In this document: positions 1-6,773 of the stretch, one piece after another
Layout: every line of letters starts with the position of its first letter
How positions within the stretch are numbered: position 1 is the first letter of the stretch
NCBI GenBank assembly: GCA_041907145.1
Contig: JAYRHW010000260.1
Coordinates: 1 to 7,166 of the forward strand
Source: JAFLCA01 sp041907145
Lineage (GTDB): Bacteria > Bdellovibrionota_C > UBA2361 > JAFLCA01
Direction: 5' to 3'
DNA: 7,166 nt
The notes under the pieces: model-generated
What the model was told of the DNA's origin: nothing
Database searches by the model: none
Seen by the model: the letters and a program-made list of their open reading frames with translations, nothing else
Made by a program: the position numbers and the translations under genes

Positions 1-16
1 CAAAGAGGCGAATCCT

Positions 17-38
17 GATTTTTCCGTAAGGAAAAATC
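17..38 (+). repeat. Perfect 9-bp hairpin overlapping the tRNA-Ser fragment
   Basis: GATTTTTCC (17-25) and GGAAAAATC (30-38) are exact reverse complements around a GTAA loop, a GNRA-type tetraloop. The right arm runs into the tRNA-Ser-like end, so the two share bases 34-38. No T-run follows, so it is not a standard terminator in this direction. It could be an arm-type or core-type site of an integration junction, or part of a short RNA. The pairing is seen directly; the role is unknown. Confidence 0.45.
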
Positions 39-53
39 CCCCTCTCTCCGCCA
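34..53 (+). other. Detached tRNA-Ser 3' end (putative attachment-site remnant)
   Basis: These 20 bases read as the last part of a serine tRNA: the 3' half of the T-loop (AAAT), the T-stem 3' strand (CCCCC), the acceptor 3' strand (TCTCTCC), discriminator G and an encoded CCA. From memory this is the same as the 3' end of the Escherichia coli tRNA-Ser(CGA) gene. The rest of a tRNA is missing: upstream there is no TTC T-loop motif, no GGGGG 5' T-stem strand and no anticodon arm. Integrases of phages and genomic islands often use tRNA 3' ends as attachment sites and leave such a fragment at the distal end of the insertion. In that layout the element would lie to the left of the window. The tRNA match is clear; the attachment-site role is inferred. 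Confidence 0.55.
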
Positions 54-94
54 TTTCGCTGTAAGCTTGAAGTGCGGAAAGGCTGGTCTGGGGA

Positions 95-190
95 CAGGCA
101 AGAGTAGTACGGGGGGATTCGAACCCTGTTGGTCTCGTAGGGATTCCTCAACACGGCCTACAAGACCCACTGACATCACTTGCGGGCCTG
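95..190 (-). ncRNA. Possible tRNA-like or other structured RNA, unassigned
   Basis: On the minus strand this stretch contains a T-arm-like motif, GGGTTCGAATCCC (114-126), with a 7-base TTCGAAT loop. Just 5' of it is an 11-bp hairpin pairing 157-167 with 131-141 around a 15-base loop. One pair is G-U on the minus strand but C-A on the plus strand, which favours minus-strand RNA. Outer short pairings (95-99 with 186-190, or 98-102 with 179-183) could close the fold. The T-stem has only three good pairs. No standard D-arm, separate anticodon arm, 7-bp acceptor stem or CCA end can be drawn, so it is not a normal tRNA. A degenerate tRNA or tRNA-like relic are alternatives. Confidence 0.25.
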
Positions 191-236
191 AAGCCTAGGA
201 AATCCTCCTAGGAAAACTTCGCACAACACAGCCCGC
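182..236. repeat. Nested inverted repeats
   Basis: An outer pair GCGGGC (182-187) and GCCCGC (231-236) encloses an inner pair CCTAGGA (194-200) and TCCTAGG (206-212), with a short AAG/CTT pairing (191-193, 217-219) between them. The inner loop region, GGAAATCCTCC (198-208), recurs with one extra A as GGAAAATCCTCC at 243-254. The arrangement could be an RNA fold or a protein-binding region in the leader of the downstream pilus genes. The pairings are seen; no known family is recognised. Confidence 0.3.
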
Positions 237-259
237 GTTATGGGAAAATCCTCCAAAGC

Positions 260-284
260 GGTAACATAAGCGATGTTGCCTTTT
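260..284 (+). terminator. Terminator-like hairpin before the pilus operon
   Basis: GGTAACAT (260-267) pairs with ATGTTGCC (273-280) over 8 bp, including one G-T pair, around an AAGCG loop, and TTTT follows directly. The stem is short and only moderately GC-rich, so it would be a weak terminator. It may end a transcript from the left or act as an attenuator in the leader of the TadE-like gene that begins about 30 bases further on. Confidence 0.35.
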
Positions 285-298
285 CATTCGCTTGGCCC

Positions 299-308
299 GG
301 CAATTGCC
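299..308. promoter_or_regulatory. 10-bp palindrome just upstream of the first pilus gene
   Basis: GGCAATTGCC is a perfect palindrome ending 4 bases before the ATG at 313. Its position would suit an operator or a translation-blocking hairpin. It is short enough to occur by chance, and no regulator-binding family is recognised. Confidence 0.2.
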
Positions 309-312
309 AGGT

Positions 313-948
313 ATGTCTACCATGCGTACCGAAAAGGTCCCATCAGCACCTCGCAAATCCTCATTTCGTAAACGCCTGCGGTCCTCTCGAGCATCTGTAA
401 TTGTCGAATTTGCCATTACCGCCCCACTGCTTATTACTATCATCGCCGGCATCGTTGGCGCTGGGCATTATTTAACGCAATTGCCCTGGTCTGCGCATAC
501 TGCTTATCAGTTGGCGAGCACACTTGCGGAAAATCCAAGCGACATCGGAAGCCTGGCAGTCTACTCGCGGCTCGATCAGCTCATGCTCGAGCGCAGAACT
601 ATGTTCAGCGGTCTAGGCCTGTTTGAACCCCACGCGCAGAAACTCTTCCCGAATTCGTTCTACGGAAGTGTCAATGGTGTAGAGGTTGTAGGTGTACGGT
701 TCGAGACGACTCTCGCCGGACTCATCAGAATCCCGATGCCGAGTGCCTTGACCATGGAGTTTACAGCTCCTCATCTCGCTGCTTCCATCGATGTCGCATC
801 GATTACCGGGTTCCAAGACCCTGCCGTACAATATGATTGCTGCGGGATCCGCTGCACGGAGGCCGGCAGCAATTGCGGCAGCCCGACCGTCTGCTACGAT
901 GGCAGCGGTGGCTGGATTGGCGGCAGCTGTCCTGCTCCCATTCCCTAG
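313..948 (+). CDS. TadE-like minor pseudopilin with Cys-rich C-terminus
   Basis: Predicted membrane-anchored TadE-family protein of a Tad/Flp pilus-type system, 211 residues from ATG 313. A basic N-terminus (about 14-26) leads into the TadE signature SVIVEFAITAPLL and one hydrophobic segment (about 31-53), which would place the rest outside the inner membrane. Glu32 stands five residues after Ala27, matching prepilin-peptidase spacing, although Ala replaces the usual Gly. Residues 176-206 hold six cysteines in the pattern CC-x3-C-x6-C-x5-C-x11-C, suggesting a small disulfide-bonded domain. The start is uncertain: TTG 292 extends the frame by seven residues but has no ribosome site, ATG 313 is adopted here, and ATG 322 lies 10 bases after a weak AGG. 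The gene is 78 bases before a second TadE-like gene. The N-terminal family call is good; the tail is unlike any domain I recognise. Confidence 0.7.
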   Translation: MSTMRTEKVPSAPRKSSFRKRLRSSRASVIVEFAITAPLLITIIAGIVGAGHYLTQLPWSAHTAYQLASTLAENPSDIGSLAVYSRLDQLMLERRTMFSGLGLFEPHAQKLFPNSFYGSVNGVEVVGVRFETTLAGLIRIPMPSALTMEFTAPHLAASIDVASITGFQDPAVQYDCCGIRCTEAGSNCGSPTVCYDGSGGWIGGSCPAPIP

Positions 949-1026
949 TCCACCCTGATTATACCCAACGTCACACCCCTCAGATCCCTGCGTTAGTTCT
1001 TCCAGCAGACCAGACTTTCTGTTGTA

Positions 1027-2631
1027 ATGGGCACACTCGCTATGCGAAGAGTGCGCTTATTACTTAAACGGCTGGGATTGTCTGTCCACGGAGCTTCAAT
1101 GCTTGAAGCTACGCTGACCTTGCTGCTGTTCTTGGTATTTATCTTCGCTATTATCGATCTATGCCGCTACTTCTTCATTCAAGCGGTATTAAATAGTGCG
1201 GCGCATTACGCGGTTGACGAGCTGAGTAAAACAGAGATCGAAGTGGCCACGGATTCCGCGAGCTGCGCGAGCACTCCTGGAAGCTGTGAAGATTTCAAGA
1301 GCCGGGTGATTCAGATTTTAGATAGGGCCAAAGAAAAAGCCACTCTTGCTGTAAGCCCTAGCAGTGTGAGTGGAAGTCTGGCGCGCTTAATTTCTTTTCA
1401 GCATTACGATCCTACTCTCTATGCCAATGCTCCTTATGGCGCTCCCAGTTCACTTGCATTTGACCATGATATCGGGTTTGTGCGACCCGGAGAAGAAATT
1501 CGCAGTATGGGATTATCGTATCAACTGGCATCCCGCCCCTACAATCCCACGACGAGTCCAGTCACTTCGCAGGGCTGGCCGAACCCAGGAGCTGGAGAAA
1601 CTTGGAAGGGCATACTTCGGCAGAATCCATTTGAAGTAGTCATCGTAAGTCATTTTCATTTTGTAACGCCCATGATGGGCGATATTTTAATCGTGGCTTC
1701 GCAGCTTGGATTCCGCCGCACAGGAAACTTTGGCGTACCGGGCTCTGGCTTCAATACTCCTATTCCGACTGCTACAGCTTCCGCTACTCCGACAGCGGTA
1801 GCGACACTAACGCCGACACCGATTCCAACTGATACGCCGACGGCGACGCTGACTCCGACCGCGACAGCTACAAGCACCGCGACGGCAACGCTTACTCCGA
1901 CATTGACCCCAACCGTCACGGCTACAACGACGCCGACTATAACTCTTACCCCGACGGTTACACAGACCCCGACATCAACGGCTAGCCCGACGATGACTTC
2001 GACACCAACAGTAACGCAGTCCCCAACCACATCACCGACTGCTTCTGCTACTCCAACACGCACGCTCACGCCGACAGCATCTGCGACACCAACAGTGACG
2101 AGCACACCGACGGTCACTCTGACGCCAACTGCTACGCCGACGGCATCGGTCACTCCGACGCGCACGGTTACCCCAACAGCGACACCTACCCCAACGCGAA
2201 CGCCCAGTCGGACACCAACACCGACGCCAAGCGTAACTTTGACGCCGACTACCACTAGCTCGCCGACGACAACGCCAACGCCGACGCTGACGAGTACAAC
2301 TACTCCGACGGTGACCCCGACAACAACTCCGACTACCACCCCAACGACTACGCTGACTGCGACAGCTACAGCAACAGCGACGGCGACAGCAACGCCGACC
2401 AGAACCCCGACTTTCACCGCGACTACGACCCCAACGTCGACGGCAACGATTACCCCAACTGCAACCCCGACCCCGACGAGAACTCCGACGGCTACCCCGG
2501 TCGCGTGCTTTGGTTGTGTTGGTGGTCCAAGCTGCTGCTTCGATACGAACTGGCAGAATCTTTCCTGCCCGGCCCTTAACTGCTGCTCATTTAGCTGCGC
2601 GCCAACGGCGACGCCCACGAATGTGAATTAA
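1027..2631 (+). CDS. TadE-like pseudopilin with long Thr/Pro stalk and Cys-rich tip
   Basis: Predicted 534-residue TadE-type protein. Residues 22-27 (GASMLE) fit the prepilin-peptidase pattern G/xxxxE with Glu27 at +5, followed by a hydrophobic helix to about residue 50. Residues 51-243 are a globular-looking ectodomain with a Cys pair near its start. Residues 244-491 are a low-complexity stalk in which nearly every second residue is Thr or Ser, alternating mainly with Pro, Ala, Val or Leu. Residues 494-524 hold eight cysteines in the pattern C-x2-C-x5-CC-x9-C-x4-CC-x3-C, and a short Thr/Pro end follows. TadE proteins are usually around 150-200 residues, so the length is exceptional. Neither start has a good ribosome site; ATG 1042 is the alternative. 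The stop lies 14 bases before the TadG-like gene. The TadE-like N-terminus is well supported; a stalked adhesin-like role is inferred. Confidence 0.75.
   Translation: MGTLAMRRVRLLLKRLGLSVHGASMLEATLTLLLFLVFIFAIIDLCRYFFIQAVLNSAAHYAVDELSKTEIEVATDSASCASTPGSCEDFKSRVIQILDRAKEKATLAVSPSSVSGSLARLISFQHYDPTLYANAPYGAPSSLAFDHDIGFVRPGEEIRSMGLSYQLASRPYNPTTSPVTSQGWPNPGAGETWKGILRQNPFEVVIVSHFHFVTPMMGDILIVASQLGFRRTGNFGVPGSGFNTPIPTATASATPTAVATLTPTPIPTDTPTATLTPTATATSTATATLTPTLTPTVTATTTPTITLTPTVTQTPTSTASPTMTSTPTVTQSPTTSPTASATPTRTLTPTASATPTVTSTPTVTLTPTATPTASVTPTRTVTPTATPTPTRTPSRTPTPTPSVTLTPTTTSSPTTTPTPTLTSTTTPTVTPTTTPTTTPTTTLTATATATATATATPTRTPTFTATTTPTSTATITPTATPTPTRTPTATPVACFGCVGGPSCCFDTNWQNLSCPALNCCSFSCAPTATPTNVN
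1756..2499 (+). repeat. Thr/Pro low-complexity coding tract (degenerate TxTPT repeat)
   Basis: About 248 codons in which ACN (Thr) occupies nearly every other position, alternating with CCN, GCN, GTN or CTN. All four Thr codons are mixed and no long exact DNA unit repeats, so the pattern is kept at the protein level rather than as a recent tandem duplication. The most regular part is a run of alternating Thr-Ala codons around 2350-2390. Such tracts are usually extended, flexible linkers and possible O-glycosylation sites. Confidence 0.9.
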
Positions 2632-2633
2632 TC

Positions 2634-2638
2634 GGAGA
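2634..2638 (+). promoter_or_regulatory. Ribosome-binding site of the TadG-like gene
   Basis: GGAGA lies 7 bases before ATG 2646 and just after the stop of the upstream gene. It supports that start over the out-of-frame ATG at 2642, and its position in a 14-base gap supports co-transcription. Confidence 0.65.
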
Positions 2639-2645
2639 ACGATGC

Positions 2646-4886
2646 ATGCCCACCCGACGCTCCAAACTGCAGAATCAGGCGGGAATATACATGGTAATCA
2701 TGGCGGGTATGCTGATTGCCCTGCTTACGCTCATCGCGCTGTTCTTAGCCAGCGGTTTCCTTTCTGCTAATCGGACTCGACTGCAAAACGCAACCAACTT
2801 TGCCGCTCTGGCTGCAATCGAGCGTTATGTGCGAGCACTCCCTGGTCCCAGCGATCCGCCGCTTACGTATAACCAACGCGCTAACGCCGCGCGCGATCAG
2901 GCAAACGCGTTGCTGGATAGACAGGCACTATTAGGAGCTACCCAAACCGGTACCGGCAGTCTTGGCGGACTTGGGTACCAGGGACAAAGCGCAGTCGGTG
3001 GAGAGCTCATTCTCGGGCGATGGTACCCTGAAAAGAGCCCAGTGCCGCCCCACCCCTGCGGCTCGGAGCCCTGCTTTTCGCCGGCATCTCCGCAGCCCGG
3101 CGGGGCCGAGCCTAATCCGCTTCCAGGCGTCAACGCAGTAAGGCTTAGAGTGACTACTCCTCATCCCTTCAATGTTCCGTTGCTTGGCTTCTTAGGTTTC
3201 GATTCACTTGACATCAAATCTGAGTCGATCGCCGCCGTCGTCCCGCGTTGTACTGTATTCGTGCTCGACACCTCAGAGTCTTCCCAGGAATCAAGCCACT
3301 TCGGCTTACCCAGCGGTACCCCGCCTACGCATGTGAGCGCGACTCGTCCGCCTGTGTATACTCCCCCATCAAGCTCTACGTTTTCGTGTATGGGAATCGA
3401 TTACTTCTTGTACGCCAAGCCTCATTATTACACCTGTCCGCGCAATTTGATGCCGTTTGCTTTCGATCGAAACAAGCTTAAAACTCAAACACCGGGAGTT
3501 TATATCGACCCGGAAGTAGTCACGGGATCTCCGTGTCAGGATGGCGCACAAATATATAGTGAGCCTCAAGGTATTATGTGGTGCAACCTGGAGTATTTTG
3601 ATGGGTTGCGACGTAGATTCGGGGTGCCCACTTTTACCTATCCTCCTGCGGCGCCTGATATTCTGCCTCAGATCCCTGATTACTATCGCATTATGAATAG
3701 TCCGTATGGAGAAGTGGTTGTTGATACTCTGAATCGGCCGCAGCCGCTCTCCGACTTTCTGCTCGGATTCAATGCCGGTTCTCGTATGATGATTCAGCAA
3801 GCGTCTCAATCTGATCGCGCCGGAATCGTCGTGTTTCAGGGGGATGTGACTTATAAGTATCCACAGACGGCGCTCAGCACAGACCTAGGTTTCATAGCTC
3901 AAGTTACGAATGCCGATCGAATTAACCCAGGCTGGGTGGGTCCTCCCGCGCTGGCAAATCCGCCCAATGCCCCCGATCACCCGAACTTTGTCGACCTGGG
4001 GTGGTTTGCTCGTGCCGAGGGAAATAGCGGCAGCAATATTATCGCTGGACTGGATGCTGCTATAAATATTCTTTCGAATCCGAACTCATGTCCGGAATCT
4101 GCTCAAAAGTCCATCATCCTTGCCAGCGACGGAATCATGAACTGCTCCTATGACTCCTTGACTAGCTCCTGGGACTGTAACAATGCCTACAGCAGTTACA
4201 TCGACAGCGAGAATTACCTCCTGGGCTTCGGGTTCAGCACTGGGGCAGCGCAGGATTCGATTCTTCGCCGTATGCAGCGTTCCAATATAGCGTTTTCGAT
4301 GTTTATCGCCGGGGGATCAGGGCCAAATATCGTGAATAGGTTTATTGCGAATCCATCCGAGCCCGATGGAGGACACTTTGCTGACTTCGATGAGGCGCGA
4401 GCACTCGGAATGACCAGCATGCCGCCTCTGCAAAATCCAGGTGCAGCTGGGTCTACTCTGTTTATTGATTCCCGTTCGGACGATATCCCGAGTGGAGCTA
4501 ATAGTGTCTATGAGGAGTGTCTTAACGACCCAGTCATCGGAGCTGAACTAGGCGCCCTTTCGACGCTTGAAGAGAAGCAATCCGTTTGCGCCTTCTATAA
4601 ACTTGGCCAGCCTGGAGTATATTTTCGCCGTCCTCTTGCTGCCTTTTATAAACTTGCTGTCGATACGGGAGGTTGGTTTTGTCCGTTTATGACTCAGTCA
4701 GCGAGTGCGAACTATACGGGAAGCACTCCGAACTCCAAGCTGACTGTGCCGTTCCGGCAAAGTCTAGGCCTTAACAGACGTATCACGGTGAATCCATTCA
4801 ATCGCAATACTGGCCAAGAGGCTGCAATTTGCGCGCAACAAACACTAGGCTTGAATCCCTTCGTGCTAGTTCGAGAAGGGGGATAG
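2646..4886 (+). CDS. TadG-like pilus-assembly protein with VWA domain
   Basis: Predicted 746-residue inner-membrane-anchored TadG-family protein. Residues 12-36 form a single hydrophobic anchor without the TadE glutamate, as is usual for TadG. The stretch after it (NRTRLQNATNFAALAA, about 42-57) matches the conserved pilin-like helix of this family. A VWA metal-site motif, DTSES (Asp208-x-Ser210-x-Ser212), begins the VWA domain. Later VWA elements are SDRAGIVVFQG (about 389-399), GSNIIAGLDAAINIL (462-476, Ser463 where Thr is common) and SIILASDG (Asp495). First and second elements are about 180 residues apart, far more than the usual few tens, with several cysteines in the insertion. TadG proteins are linked to pilus biogenesis and tip function. 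The gene follows two TadE-like genes and overlaps the convergent gene by 21 bp. Confidence 0.8.
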   Translation: MPTRRSKLQNQAGIYMVIMAGMLIALLTLIALFLASGFLSANRTRLQNATNFAALAAIERYVRALPGPSDPPLTYNQRANAARDQANALLDRQALLGATQTGTGSLGGLGYQGQSAVGGELILGRWYPEKSPVPPHPCGSEPCFSPASPQPGGAEPNPLPGVNAVRLRVTTPHPFNVPLLGFLGFDSLDIKSESIAAVVPRCTVFVLDTSESSQESSHFGLPSGTPPTHVSATRPPVYTPPSSSTFSCMGIDYFLYAKPHYYTCPRNLMPFAFDRNKLKTQTPGVYIDPEVVTGSPCQDGAQIYSEPQGIMWCNLEYFDGLRRRFGVPTFTYPPAAPDILPQIPDYYRIMNSPYGEVVVDTLNRPQPLSDFLLGFNAGSRMMIQQASQSDRAGIVVFQGDVTYKYPQTALSTDLGFIAQVTNADRINPGWVGPPALANPPNAPDHPNFVDLGWFARAEGNSGSNIIAGLDAAINILSNPNSCPESAQKSIILASDGIMNCSYDSLTSSWDCNNAYSSYIDSENYLLGFGFSTGAAQDSILRRMQRSNIAFSMFIAGGSGPNIVNRFIANPSEPDGGHFADFDEARALGMTSMPPLQNPGAAGSTLFIDSRSDDIPSGANSVYEECLNDPVIGAELGALSTLEEKQSVCAFYKLGQPGVYFRRPLAAFYKLAVDTGGWFCPFMTQSASANYTGSTPNSKLTVPFRQSLGLNRRITVNPFNRNTGQEAAICAQQTLGLNPFVLVREGG

Positions 4887-6761
4887 CGTCGCCTCAACCC
4901 GAACAGGATTCGACGCAACATCTATGGCAGCCAAAGAGTATTTTGGGGGACCGCTCACTTTCGGTATATGGATGAGGAATCCTCGCGTACTCAACTGAGT
5001 CGGATTCCCGTCCACCTGCCGTTTGCCAATACCCACTATGGTAGTGGTCATGGCGGACTCATAGATTGCTGTTGCTTCGCAAAGTGCCGGCCAGCGATTT
5101 AATTCAGCACGCGCATAAATCCCCGCCGCTGTCGTGGCTGGAATACGGGATAAAGCAAAGTCCTTCACCTTCTGCATGCCTCCGCTTGGGGTGTAGATGA
5201 AGGCCTCTCGAGGTGTTCCAAGTGGAGGCAAGTTCAAATCAATACAAGGATGATTTGGGTACAGCCCTGCCGGCAGATAGGCCACCCCAACCATGGTCTG
5301 GTAGCTGCTGCCATCTCGTGCCTCAGCACTTGGACATTCGCCGTAGGGAGGTTCATAGCAGGCCGTTAATCCAGGTAACGCAGAACCGGCATTACGAATG
5401 ATATCTCCGCTGGCGTTCCAGATGACCGCCGCGCTGGCTACGTCGTGCGGGTCAGTCGAGTTCGTTGCGCCGACCGTCGAATGGCCGAAAATTAAGGCAC
5501 TAGACGGGGAGCTTGAAGTCAGCACCAGGGCCTCAGCCTGCGAGCGATGGTAGGAAGTGAATATGGAATTCGGCAGATACTTCAACTGCACCATGCCCAA
5601 CGGCCCTCTCAGGTAGGACTTAAAGGACTGACCACCCGAAAGCGTATTGATAAGATCGGAGGATCCATCTAAGGACGTTGCAGAGGTATAGCTCCAAGGA
5701 TTGGCAGGGGTAAGGCCATTTAGATCGAATTGGGAAATATTTAATCCGGTCCCACCGGCCGTGGTCTGAGTCGCATATCCATTCGAGCCCTGGCAAGTAA
5801 AATTCTCATATGTTCCCATGGCTGTCGCACCTTGCCCCACAATCTTACGTGAAGCGGCAGATTCGGTTGCGTCATAGGCTACGCTGCTCATTTTGCAATT
5901 TCCGCTCGCGGACGTGGCTAGATCTGGAAGCAGCGAAAATGTCTGGGAGGTATTAGAACTTTCATCCCAGGAAAATCCTTGCTTCTCCATGTCCCAGTTG
6001 TAGGCAGAATGTTGAAACTGCTCAGAGCCATAGGCCGAGCGACCATCAACAGAAATATGCATGGGAATCGTCAGAGAAGACCAATAGTCGGCAAGGGCAC
6101 CGGGCGGATTGGCATTCGGAAATGAATTCGATATATCCGTCCCGATTTCCTCCTGGCGTGATGGCGACAGCCGATTCTTTGCAACGGAGTAATACGGCGG
6201 CTCGCTGCTGCTTAACTGGGTCCATTTCCAGCGGAACGCGCGGGACATCGGAATGACGCCGCCAAGCAAGAAACTGGTGTATCCGACAGCAACCGGACAA
6301 TTGTTACCTAAAACCGTAACATCAAACAGCGCTCCCGAAAGAGTCTCCGTAATCGACGGCTCTATGAGTGACGAGTCATCTCCTACTCCAGTTACATACG
6401 GAACGTAGCATCCGGGAGCCCGAATCGCATCAAATTGTATAGGCAAATAGTCTGAGGTGGGGATCGGCCGCATTCGCAACGATTTCTGAAGTGTCAGCAG
6501 CACCGGTTCGCCAAGCTTTAACTCTGTGGAATTGGCTCCAGTGCCGGACGGGGGCTGTGGAGAGCGGCGATTGGCCGGAACCATAAACTGGCCGTTAGTA
6601 ATTCCGTTGTCGATCCAAGTCTTATCTCCCTCCGAGGCTATGGATTGGGTTTGCTCCGTTGACAGTGATTCGGCGAGCAACGCGCTAGGAGAATTTGAGA
6701 TGATAATCGCAAGGGATACTGCAAGGCCGGCTTTGCCAACCACAGGAAGATTTATCCGCAT
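4866..6761 (-). CDS. Secreted HAF-repeat-like protein, probable beta-propeller
   Basis: Predicted 631-residue exported protein of unknown function. The N-terminus is a signal peptide: Arg2, Lys10, a hydrophobic core at about 11-22, and a likely cleavage after LLA at residue 30. The mature part carries degenerate repeats resembling the HAF extracellular repeat, where a VxGxS-type strand is followed by an AFxWxxxGxM strand. Examples are AVGYTSF with RAFRWKW (158-180), VDGRSAYG with HSAYNW (238-256), IFGHSTV with ASAAVIWNASG (424-452), MVGVAYL with REAFIYTPSGGMQ (490-530) and IVGIGKR with RGFLIHIPK (575-601). Five to six such units suggest a propeller fold. Several Cys pairs agree with an extracytoplasmic site. 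It converges on the pilus genes, so it is not in their operon, but it could encode a surface partner. The secreted nature is clear; the repeat family is a pattern-based call. Confidence 0.65.
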   Translation of the reverse strand: MRINLPVVGKAGLAVSLAIIISNSPSALLAESLSTEQTQSIASEGDKTWIDNGITNGQFMVPANRRSPQPPSGTGANSTELKLGEPVLLTLQKSLRMRPIPTSDYLPIQFDAIRAPGCYVPYVTGVGDDSSLIEPSITETLSGALFDVTVLGNNCPVAVGYTSFLLGGVIPMSRAFRWKWTQLSSSEPPYYSVAKNRLSPSRQEEIGTDISNSFPNANPPGALADYWSSLTIPMHISVDGRSAYGSEQFQHSAYNWDMEKQGFSWDESSNTSQTFSLLPDLATSASGNCKMSSVAYDATESAASRKIVGQGATAMGTYENFTCQGSNGYATQTTAGGTGLNISQFDLNGLTPANPWSYTSATSLDGSSDLINTLSGGQSFKSYLRGPLGMVQLKYLPNSIFTSYHRSQAEALVLTSSSPSSALIFGHSTVGATNSTDPHDVASAAVIWNASGDIIRNAGSALPGLTACYEPPYGECPSAEARDGSSYQTMVGVAYLPAGLYPNHPCIDLNLPPLGTPREAFIYTPSGGMQKVKDFALSRIPATTAAGIYARAELNRWPALCEATAIYESAMTTTIVGIGKRQVDGNPTQLSTRGFLIHIPKVSGPPKYSLAAIDVASNPVRVEATLSPFSN

Positions 6762-6767
6762 AATTTG

Positions 6768-6773
6768 CTCCTC
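6768..6773 (-). promoter_or_regulatory. Ribosome-binding site of the secreted repeat protein
   Basis: On the minus strand GAGGAG stands 6 bases before the ATG at 6761-6759. It is the strongest ribosome site in the window and fixes the start just ahead of the signal peptide. Confidence 0.75.

Noticed and set aside
1..53. A complete tRNA-Ser gene ending at the CCA at 51-53
   Set aside because: The bases before 34 cannot form the T-arm, variable arm or anticodon arm; only the 3' end is present.
221..284. Cyclic-di-GMP (GEMM-I) riboswitch, suggested by GGTAAC...AGCG...GTTGCC
   Set aside because: The conserved GCAAAcc and GACGCAAAGCC parts of that family and its tetraloop receptor are not present; only one hairpin resembles it.
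837..1067. Plus-strand short frame spanning the gap between the two TadE-like genes
   Set aside because: It overlaps both genes out of frame and has a Gln/Arg-rich composition typical of a frame-shifted reading.
1756..2499. CRISPR array or DNA tandem repeat
   Set aside because: There are no exact repeat units with unique spacers; the periodicity is that of alternating Thr codons in a coding frame.
1656..2618. Minus-strand open frame rich in Val and Gly
   Set aside because: It is the mirror of the Thr/Pro tract: ACN, CCN and GCN codons read backwards give Val and Gly codons with no stops. It has no independent start signal or recognisable domain.
3369..3809. Minus-strand open frame of 146 codons
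   Set aside because: It lies inside the VWA-domain gene, is rich in Arg and Ile, and has no family features.
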